Shown in pieces: positions 1 to 5,548 of a stretch of 5,548 nucleotides of DNA. The DNA comes from Dehalococcoidia bacterium. GTDB lineage: Bacteria; Chloroflexota; Dehalococcoidia; SAR202; UBA11138. The translations under genes were made by a program, and so were the position numbers. The notes under the pieces are model-generated. The model was not told where the DNA came from. It saw only the letters and a program-made list of their open reading frames with translations, and ran no database searches. The stretch is from positions 1 to 5,548 of the forward strand of contig JAAXHY010000128.1 in assembly GCA_012270665.1 (NCBI GenBank), written 5' to 3'. The stretch's first letter is position 1. Each line of letters starts with the position of its first letter.

Positions 1-1587
1 GTCATATCCAAAGTCCACCCCGTCCGAAGCCACTCCAACGCCGCGCAGGGCGGCATAAACGCCGCCCTCGAACATGCGGGCGACGATTGGCACGACCACG
101 CCTACGATACCGTCAAGGGTTCCGACTATCTCGGCGACCAGGACGCCATCGAGGTCATGTGCCGCGAGGCAGGCTCCGAAGTCATCCAGATGGAACACTA
201 CGGAGTCACCTTCAGCAGGGATGAGAATGGGCGACTAGGCACGCGCGCGTTCGGCGGACAGGGCAAGGCCCGCACCTTCTTCGTGGCGGACTTCACGGGA
301 CAGGCCCTTCTTCACGTGCTCTATGAGCAGATAATGCGTGCCGGCGTGCGTGTCTATGAAGAATGGTTCGTCCTGGAAATACTGGTCGAAGACGGGGAGT
401 GCGCCGGGGCCGTAGTCATGGAGATACGCTCTGGCGATATACACGTCATTCGCGCCAAGGCGGTAATCATGGCCGCCGGCGGCCTCGGACGAGTCTTCGA
501 GCCGTCCACCAACGCCCTCATCTGCACAGGCGACGGCATGGGACTGGCCTACCGCGTGGGAGCTCCCCTCATGGACATGGAGATGGTGCAGTACCACCCA
601 ACGACGCTGAAGGGCAGCGGTGTTCTCATAACCGAGGGCGCGCGGGGCGAAGGCGCTCACCTGCTGAACTCGGAAGGAGACCGTTTCATGGAGCGGTACG
701 CGCCCAACATGATGGAACTTGCCTCCCGCGACGTTGTTTCCAGGGCGGAGCAGACCGAGATAAACGAGGGCAGGGGAGTTGACGGTTGTGTGATGCTCGA
801 CCTGCGGCATCTCGGCGAGCCCTTGATCCGCGAACGCCTCACACAGATACTGGACATAGCGCGAGACTTCGCCAACGTGAACCTGCTTGAGGAGCCGGTG
901 CCGATACGCCCGGGTATGCACTATCAGATGGGCGGCGTGAAGACCGACGTGGACGGTCAGACACCCCTTCCCGGTCTGTACGCCGCCGGAGAGGTGGCCT
1001 GCGTCAGCGTACACGGCGGGAACAGGCTTGGCGCGAACTCGCTACTCGATACTCTGGTATTCGGAAGGCGATCCGGCGAGCACGCGGCTGAACTCGCCAA
1101 GTCCAAGGAACACAAGGACCTGGATGACTCCGCGGCGGATGGTGAGAAGGCGCATATCCAGCGACTGATGGAAAACCCCAAGAGTGAGGATATGTTCGGC
1201 CAGATCAGGGTTGACATGGGGACGGCCATGAACGACCACCTCGCGGTGTATCGCAACCAGGCCGGGATGGGGTCTGCTCTGGACACGATCCGACAGCTGC
1301 GCGAGAGGTACCAGTCCGTCTATGTGCCGGACAAAGGCAAGACCTGGAACACGAATCTCGTATTCACGCTGGAACTTGGCTTCATGCTCGACTGCGCGGA
1401 GGCCATCACACTATCCGCAATCGAGCGCAAAGAGAGCCGCGGCGCCCACACACGCGAAGACTTCCCGGAACGCGATGACGAGAACTGGCTGCGCCACATT
1501 CTCGTCAGGCAGACTGAGGACGGCCCCGCGCTGGATTACCAGTCAGTGGTTATCACCCAGTGGGAGCCGCAGGTGCGGAGCTACTAG
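1..1587 (+). CDS. sdhA: Succinate dehydrogenase/fumarate reductase flavoprotein subunit, 5' end outside window
   Basis: Catalytic FAD subunit of complex II; interconverts succinate and fumarate and passes electrons to SdhB. The frame is open from base 1, so 528 residues are visible and roughly 35 N-terminal residues, including the first Rossmann glycines, are missing. Residues 9-18 read RSHSNAAQGG; His11 (bases 31-33) is the expected site of covalent FAD attachment. Family catalytic residues are all present: His199 in QYHPTT, the TEGARGEG loop after it, Arg243 in SRDVV, His307 in MHYQMGG, and Arg342 in GGNRLGANSLLD. The C-terminus ends in PQVRSY, as is usual for SdhA. Gln16 matches the Gln found in E. 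coli SdhA rather than the Glu of E. coli FrdA, which leans to succinate oxidation but is not decisive. The first internal ATG (157) is not the real start because the conserved flavin motif lies upstream of it. First gene of an sdhA-sdhB-sdhE operon, 70 bases before sdhB. Family very sure; physiological direction unsure. Confidence 0.97.
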   Translation, partial: VISKVHPVRSHSNAAQGGINAALEHAGDDWHDHAYDTVKGSDYLGDQDAIEVMCREAGSEVIQMEHYGVTFSRDENGRLGTRAFGGQGKARTFFVADFTGQALLHVLYEQIMRAGVRVYEEWFVLEILVEDGECAGAVVMEIRSGDIHVIRAKAVIMAAGGLGRVFEPSTNALICTGDGMGLAYRVGAPLMDMEMVQYHPTTLKGSGVLITEGARGEGAHLLNSEGDRFMERYAPNMMELASRDVVSRAEQTEINEGRGVDGCVMLDLRHLGEPLIRERLTQILDIARDFANVNLLEEPVPIRPGMHYQMGGVKTDVDGQTPLPGLYAAGEVACVSVHGGNRLGANSLLDTLVFGRRSGEHAAELAKSKEHKDLDDSAADGEKAHIQRLMENPKSEDMFGQIRVDMGTAMNDHLAVYRNQAGMGSALDTIRQLRERYQSVYVPDKGKTWNTNLVFTLELGFMLDCAEAITLSAIERKESRGAHTREDFPERDDENWLRHILVRQTEDGPALDYQSVVITQWEPQVRSY

Positions 1588-1645
1588 GTCGCGCGCTGTA
1601 CTTCAGAAAACGGTCTGAACATTCATTCTCTCCCATTTATAACCC

Positions 1646-1652
1646 GAAGGAA
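1646..1652 (+). promoter_or_regulatory. Ribosome binding site of sdhB
   Basis: GAAGGAA ends five bases before the ATG at 1658, a good Shine-Dalgarno match at normal spacing. An in-frame TAA at 1640-1642, five codons upstream, rules out a longer sdhB, so motif and stop together fix the start. Confidence 0.75.
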
Positions 1653-1657
1653 AAGCT

Positions 1658-2614
1658 ATGCAAGTAACGTTCAGAGTCAGGAGATTTGACCCGGATACGC
1701 ATCCCGCCGTTCCCCGATATCAGGAATACACCCTCGAGATGACGGAATCGAATACCGTCCTCGACGGCCTGATTCGCATACGTGAAGAGATGGACGGTAC
1801 GCTTGGCCTCCGATGCTCGTGCCGGAGCGCGATATGCGGCTCCTGCGCGATGCGCGTCAATGGCCAGGCGGGGCTGGCGTGCAATACCTTGCTGATACAC
1901 GCTCTGCCCAAGGACGGCGGGCCGATAGTCGTAGAGCCTGCGGGCAACCTGGAAGTCCAGAAAGACCTGATCGTGGATTTCGCCCCCTTCTGGAGCAAAG
2001 TCCGCGCCGTCCAGCCCTGGCTTCAGCCCGAAGGCCCTGAGCCCGAAACTGAGTACATAGCCCCCGCCGAGGATATGCAGCATCTCACAGGTGTGATGGC
2101 CTGCATAATGTGCGGCGCCTGCGTCTCGGACTGCACCGTCCTCGAAGTTGACGACAATTTCCTCGGACCCGCGGCGCTGGCGAAGTCTTACCGCTTCGTC
2201 CGCGACCCGCGAGACGACGCCGACAATTCAAGGCTCGGCGCGCTGAACGAGTACGGCGGCGTCTGGGACTGCACCCGCTGTATGCAGTGCGTCGAGGTCT
2301 GTCCCAAGGGCGTGGACCCGATGGGCAGGATAATGGCGCTCAGGGACCGCGCGATGGAGGAAGGTTACACGAACACGACCGGCGCGAGGCACGCCAACGC
2401 GTTCGCCGATTCGGTCGAACACAGCGGCTGGCTGGATGAGACTAAGCTGGTGGTAAAGAGCCACGGCGTGACCAACGTCAAAGAGATGCTCAAGCTGATC
2501 CCGGTCGGGATTCGCGCCCAACTCGCCGGTAAGCGTCCGCCCCTGGTGCACAAGAGCATCCCGGGCGTGGAGAATGTCCAGAGAATCTTCGATAAGGTAG
2601 AGAACAAGAGATGA
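1658..2614 (+). CDS. sdhB: Succinate dehydrogenase/fumarate reductase iron-sulfur subunit, class E type
   Basis: Carries electrons from the SdhA flavin through three Fe-S centres. The N-terminal plant-type [2Fe-2S] domain has Cys55, Cys60, Cys63 and Cys75 in RCSCRSAICGSC...LAC, plus a spare Cys53. The C-terminal ferredoxin-like domain has CIMCGACVSDC (Cys149, 152, 155, 159) and CTRCMQCVEVCPKG (Cys205, 208, 211, 215). Cys208 is additional to the classical C-x5-C-x3-C pattern and sits where E. coli SdhB has Ile209 and FrdB Val207, so the third centre should be [4Fe-4S] instead of [3Fe-4S]. The protein is 318 residues against about 240 for E. coli SdhB. The extra length is a helical tail (about residues 235-318, beginning RHANAF) resembling the tail of HdrC/class E SdhB. 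Start supported by GAAGGAA and an upstream in-frame stop. The stop overlaps the next ATG by four bases. A fumarate reductase role is possible. Confidence 0.96.
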   Translation: MQVTFRVRRFDPDTHPAVPRYQEYTLEMTESNTVLDGLIRIREEMDGTLGLRCSCRSAICGSCAMRVNGQAGLACNTLLIHALPKDGGPIVVEPAGNLEVQKDLIVDFAPFWSKVRAVQPWLQPEGPEPETEYIAPAEDMQHLTGVMACIMCGACVSDCTVLEVDDNFLGPAALAKSYRFVRDPRDDADNSRLGALNEYGGVWDCTRCMQCVEVCPKGVDPMGRIMALRDRAMEEGYTNTTGARHANAFADSVEHSGWLDETKLVVKSHGVTNVKEMLKLIPVGIRAQLAGKRPPLVHKSIPGVENVQRIFDKVENKR

Positions 2615-3504
2615 GATATGCCCTTTATCCAGGCTGTGTGTCACGCGGCGCCTGCCCCGAACTTTACGCCTCCACGCTGGAGATATGCCGGCGTCTGGGC
2701 ATCGAACTCGACCTGATAACCATGCAGGGCGCGTCCTGCACCGGAGCCGGAGTCCTCCAGGAAAAGAACCTGAGGCTGGGGGACACCCTGAACGCCCGCA
2801 CCTTCGCGATGGCGGAGCGCGTGGGGTTGCCCATACTGACGATCTGCTCTACCTGCCAGGGCGTGATGTCCCAGGCCAACGAGAGGCTTCAGGACGACGA
2901 ATACCGCGAATCCATCAACGAGGACCTCGCTGAGGAAGCGCTGCGATACAACGGCACGGCCGACCCCAAGCATCTTCTGTGGGTCATAGTAGAAGAGATC
3001 GGTATTGACAAGTTGAAGTCGCTCGTCGTCAGGGAGTTGCCCAGCCTGCGGATCGCGCCGTTCTATGGCTGCTACATCGTCAGGCCCACGTCGGCGCTGA
3101 AGTTCGAGGAGCATCCCGAACGCGAGGACGCGCTCGAGCAGGTCATCGAAGCCGTTGGCGCGCAGGTGGTTGACTTCCCTGGCAAGACGCTCTGCTGCGG
3201 ATTCCCGATTCTCACCATCAACGAGACCAACTCGCTCAAGATGGTCGCCAACCACACGATGGATGCCAAGGGCAAGGGCGCGGACGCCATGGTTACCCCA
3301 TGCCCGCTCTGCCACCTGAACCTGGACGGCTACCAGCCACAGGCGGCGAAGGCCAACAGCCCAATGGCCCCGATAGACATCCCCATACTGCACCTGCCGC
3401 AGCTAATCGGCCTGGCGATGGGCATAGATCCGAAGGTGATGCGCCTGAACCGACATATCGTCTCCACCAAGCGGATGCTTTCCGAACTCGCCCTGTCGCC
3501 CTAG
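2611..3504 (+). CDS. sdhE: CCG-domain (HdrB-like) third subunit of class E succinate dehydrogenase
   Basis: A 297-residue protein with two cysteine-rich CCG domains, as in heterodisulfide reductase subunit B and the SdhE subunit of Sulfolobus-type complex II (not the unrelated flavinylation factor also called SdhE). First copy: Cys9 (YPGC), Cys43-Thr44 (GASCTGAG), Cys79-x2-Cys82. Second copy: Cys154 (YGC), Cys195-Cys196-Gly (LCCGFP), Cys231-x2-Cys234 (PCPLCH). Spacing fits the family, but the first copy has only one cysteine of the central pair. In studied relatives these domains hold an Fe-S cluster and a structural zinc; in this protein that is inference. No transmembrane helix is evident, so membrane contact would be peripheral, perhaps by amphipathic helices. 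ATG overlaps the sdhB stop (ATGA), implying translational coupling and equal stoichiometry. No sdhC, sdhD or sdhF follows; the next gene is convergent. A generic Hdr-like name is the alternative, but context favours complex II. Confidence 0.9.
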   Translation: MRYALYPGCVSRGACPELYASTLEICRRLGIELDLITMQGASCTGAGVLQEKNLRLGDTLNARTFAMAERVGLPILTICSTCQGVMSQANERLQDDEYRESINEDLAEEALRYNGTADPKHLLWVIVEEIGIDKLKSLVVRELPSLRIAPFYGCYIVRPTSALKFEEHPEREDALEQVIEAVGAQVVDFPGKTLCCGFPILTINETNSLKMVANHTMDAKGKGADAMVTPCPLCHLNLDGYQPQAAKANSPMAPIDIPILHLPQLIGLAMGIDPKVMRLNRHIVSTKRMLSELALSP

Positions 3505-3530
3505 TCTGTCGACGCTCGATTTGCACAACT

Positions 3531-3576
3531 AACGCCTCACTGGATAGGCAGCGGCGGCTGCCACCAGTGAGGCGTT
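3531..3576. terminator. Two-part hairpin between convergent genes, candidate bidirectional terminator
   Basis: A perfect 13-bp inverted repeat, AACGCCTCACTGG (3531-3543) and CCAGTGAGGCGTT (3564-3576), encloses a second perfect 6-bp stem, GGCAGC (3547-3552) and GCTGCC (3557-3562), with a GGCG tetraloop. The only unpaired bases between stems are ATA on one side and A on the other. It starts 27 bases after the sdhE stop and covers the last codons and stop of the - strand molybdoprotein gene. Neither strand has a strong T run after the stem (TTT on +, GTTAGTTG on -), so termination efficiency is uncertain; an RNA-stabilising 3' end is an alternative. Confidence 0.6.
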
Positions 3577-4565
3577 TCGCTGAATTCGATCTCGGTCACC
3601 CACTTTACCCACTCGTAACCGCGCCTTCCTGGAGCTACCAGCCTGAGTGGGTATCCATGCCCATGAGATAGCGGTTCTTCCGTCACGTGTGTCGCAAGCA
3701 GAAAGTCCTGAGCGGCGTCGAGCGAGAACTTTCTGTAATATCCGGTAACAGAACGCACGATTACACTGCGGGCGGCGTCCGAAGGCTCCAACTCCTCGAT
3801 TACGTCTCTCAGCGCCGCGCCGCGCCATCTCTGGGTGGAGTGCCAGCCTCCCGTGCAGTCCAACGTCTCAGTTCTGTCTGCGACATTCGTCATCAGAACA
3901 GGGTAAGAGAGTTCCAATTCCCTGTTCACAGTGCCGAACACTCTCAATCTCCATGTGCTGACATCTATGGGGTCGGGATCGTCGTTGAGCCATGAGACGC
4001 GGGGGAAGTCATTGCCCGAGAAGTCCCTGGCCTTGTATGAGCCTGTGAATCTGCGAGAGCGCCCACTGAGGTCGGCGGCCCTTGCGATGCCTTCAGTGAC
4101 CTGCCAAGCTGCCAGCCCCAAAGCGAATGCGCCCGCCGTCCGCAGGAAAAGCCTTCTGTCCGCCCAGAATCCGATTGGGAATTCCCGGATCATGTACCAG
4201 GCGTGCCACAGCAGCAGCGGGACTATCGCCGCGCCGACATAGATGTGCCAACTGACTCCACTGAATATCCACCACTGGTAGGGTCCGACTAGGGACCACG
4301 CTACTCCGGTCGCTAGGCAGACGACGAGCAGCGCCGACAGGCTAATCGAGGCGAATCGGGCTGAACCAGGCCGGGGCCACTTCATGGATCGGAGGACATT
4401 CGCGGTCTTCCATATCAATGTAATCAGGATTCCGTACCCGGCTATGCGATGCAACTGCATATGAATTGCGCGGTTCTCAGAGCCGGAAGTCAGGCCTAGG
4501 AATCCGGAAATCAATTCCAGGGCCAAGAATGTGAGCAGTAGTATGTTGGCCCAGGGGAAGCGCAT
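3537..4565 (-). CDS. Polytopic membrane protein fused to sulfite-oxidase/YedY-like molybdopterin domain
   Basis: A 342-residue predicted molybdoenzyme; substrate unknown. Five hydrophobic helices lie near residues 5-25, 40-58, 74-93, 108-126 and 139-156, followed by a Mo-cofactor domain from about 175 to the end. Cys237 in LDCTGGWHSTQRWRG is the expected Mo ligand, and PLRLVAPGRRGYEWVKW (306-322) is the family's C-terminal signature. His35, His39, His107 and His121 lie in or beside the helices and could bind heme b, making a cytochrome-b-like electron exit; this is inferred. RRLFLR (137-142) at the start of helix 5 matches a Tat motif, and basic residues cluster in the 2-3 and 4-5 loops, so the Mo domain should face outward. 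The separate SUOX dimerisation domain is absent, as in YedY/MsrP. The start is fixed by an in-frame stop six codons upstream (4581-4583); GGAA (complement of 4572-4575) is a modest ribosome site. Reductase (MsrPQ-like) and sulfite oxidase roles are both open. Confidence 0.88.
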   Translation of the reverse strand: MRFPWANILLLTFLALELISGFLGLTSGSENRAIHMQLHRIAGYGILITLIWKTANVLRSMKWPRPGSARFASISLSALLVVCLATGVAWSLVGPYQWWIFSGVSWHIYVGAAIVPLLLWHAWYMIREFPIGFWADRRLFLRTAGAFALGLAAWQVTEGIARAADLSGRSRRFTGSYKARDFSGNDFPRVSWLNDDPDPIDVSTWRLRVFGTVNRELELSYPVLMTNVADRTETLDCTGGWHSTQRWRGAALRDVIEELEPSDAARSVIVRSVTGYYRKFSLDAAQDFLLATHVTEEPLSHGHGYPLRLVAPGRRGYEWVKWVTEIEFSETPHWWQPPLPIQ

Positions 4566-4609
4566 TTCACATTCCGGCGCTCAGGGTTCGGCGGCGCGCC
4601 GTTCTCTAT

Positions 4610-4638
4610 GGATTACGCGCGTAATCCCAAATGGGATT
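4610..4638. promoter_or_regulatory. Overlapping palindromes upstream of the molybdoprotein gene
   Basis: GGATTACGCGCGTAATCC (4610-4627) is an 18-base perfect palindrome. It overlaps a second inverted repeat, AATCCCA (4623-4629) with TGGGATT (4632-4638), loop of two bases. The segment lies 45 bases or more upstream of the molybdoprotein ATG and about 30 bases beyond the tRNA 3' end. A dimeric repressor/activator operator is one reading; alternative leader hairpins in read-through RNA from the tRNA is another. No T run follows, so an ordinary terminator is less likely. A further 10-base palindrome, CGGCGCGCCG, lies at 4592-4601. Confidence 0.45.
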
Positions 4639-4667
4639 GAGTCTTGTCGCCATTAGGGAGGGAGCAG

Positions 4668-4753
4668 TGGTGCCCAGGAAGGGATTCGAACCCCCACACC
4701 CGTAAGGATAGCGGATTTTAAGTCCACCGCGTCTGCCATTTCGCCACCTGGGC
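4668..4753 (-). tRNA. tRNA-Leu, anticodon UAA
   Basis: Read on the - strand, an 86-base class II tRNA. The acceptor stem GCCCAGG pairs with CCTGGGC, followed by discriminator A and encoded CCA (4668-4670). The D arm carries GAAATGGCAGACGC. The anticodon stem GTGGA/TCCGC holds loop CTTAAAA, giving anticodon TAA (4718-4720), which reads UUA and, by wobble, UUG. A long variable arm forms ATCC-TTAC-GGGT, as expected for leucine. The T arm is GGGGG-TTCGAAT-CCCTT, with two G-U pairs at its base. The gene lies between hppA and the molybdoprotein gene in the same orientation. A GATATT at the complement of 4771-4776 could be a -10 box, but no convincing -35 box is seen, so a separate promoter is not claimed. 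Confidence 0.97.
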
Positions 4754-4778
4754 ACGTGAACGGCTGGGTCGAATATCA

Positions 4779-4814
4779 GTTTACAGCGGCTTGGGTTTCC
4801 TTGCCACTGTAAAC
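4779..4814 (-). terminator. Stem-loop after hppA, weak terminator candidate
   Basis: GTTTACAG (4779-4786) and CTGTAAAC (4807-4814) form a perfect 8-bp stem; GGC/GCC (4788-4790 with 4803-4805) may extend it inside a one-base internal loop. It begins 18 bases past the hppA stop. No T run follows on the - strand (TGATATTC), so it may serve as an RNA 3' end or processing signal before the tRNA instead of a classical terminator. Confidence 0.4.
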
Positions 4815-4831
4815 CAATAAACTCTTTTAGG

Positions 4832-5548
<717 letters not shown>

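Noticed and set aside
235..1014. Long open - strand frame (259 codons) opposite sdhA
   Set aside because: It lies wholly opposite the conserved SdhA coding sequence, shows no recognisable domain, and is expected from codon bias in G+C-rich DNA. The same holds for the 250-codon frame opposite sdhE at 2641-3393.
1602..1619. 6-bp inverted repeat TTCAGA/TCTGAA between sdhA and sdhB
   Set aside because: Short, AT-rich and without a T run directly after it; a stem this small is common by chance. No evidence that it separates sdhA from sdhB.
1615..1643. Possible internal promoter before sdhB (CTGAAC, 17 bases, TATAAC)
   Set aside because: The -35 matches consensus at only three of six positions, and a start about seven bases after the -10 would cut into the sdhB ribosome site.
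3300..3671. Open + strand frame (123 codons) across the sdhE end and the convergent gene, considered as a possible SdhF
   Set aside because: Composition is Pro/Arg-rich, with no amphipathic or membrane helix, and it overlaps conserved codons of two real genes in other frames.
4668..4753. tRNA-Leu as an attachment site for an integrated element
   Set aside because: No integrase, no repeated tRNA 3' fragment and no foreign-looking genes are seen on either side.

Overview
The window comes from a bacterial chromosome of moderately high G+C. It carries five genes: a respiratory operon fragment on the + strand, followed by three genes on the - strand. I see no mobile element, CRISPR array or phage gene, and no intergenic stretch is longer than about 100 bases. 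The gene mix (succinate dehydrogenase with a CCG-domain third subunit, a polytopic membrane molybdoprotein, a K+-type membrane pyrophosphatase) would fit an uncultured Chloroflexota-like lineage. That placement is a guess from gene content only; an actinobacterial or other deep lineage is not excluded.

Bases 1-3504 (+) hold sdhA (5' end outside the window), sdhB and an sdhE/HdrB-like gene. sdhB and sdhE overlap in an ATGA, so the three read as one operon. The set matches the class E (Sulfolobus-type) complex II. In that class the heme-b membrane anchors SdhC/SdhD are replaced by a subunit with two cysteine-rich CCG domains. SdhB agrees with this: it has a fourth cysteine in the position that is non-cysteine in classical enzymes, which should turn the usual [3Fe-4S] centre into a [4Fe-4S] centre, and it has an HdrC-like C-terminal extension. 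Electrons would flow from succinate through FAD (SdhA) and three Fe-S centres (SdhB) to the SdhE cofactors and the quinone pool, or in reverse as fumarate reduction.

Bases 3505-3536 separate convergent genes. A long two-part hairpin (3531-3576) sits there and overlaps the 3' end of the - strand gene. Bases 3537-4565 (-) encode a 342-residue protein with five predicted membrane helices fused to a sulfite-oxidase/YedY-like molybdopterin domain. The fifth helix starts with a twin-arginine motif, and the charge pattern places the Mo domain outside the cytoplasm. This looks like a protein inserted by both Sec and Tat.

Bases 4566-4667 are a leader with an 18-bp perfect palindrome and an overlapping, mutually exclusive hairpin. 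Bases 4668-4753 (-) are tRNA-Leu(UAA) with encoded CCA. Bases 4832-5548 (-) are the C-terminal third of a membrane-bound, ion-pumping pyrophosphatase (hppA) with the K+-dependent signature; its N-terminal part lies beyond the window. All protein genes therefore concern membrane energy conservation or redox chemistry, but only the sdh genes are clearly a functional unit.
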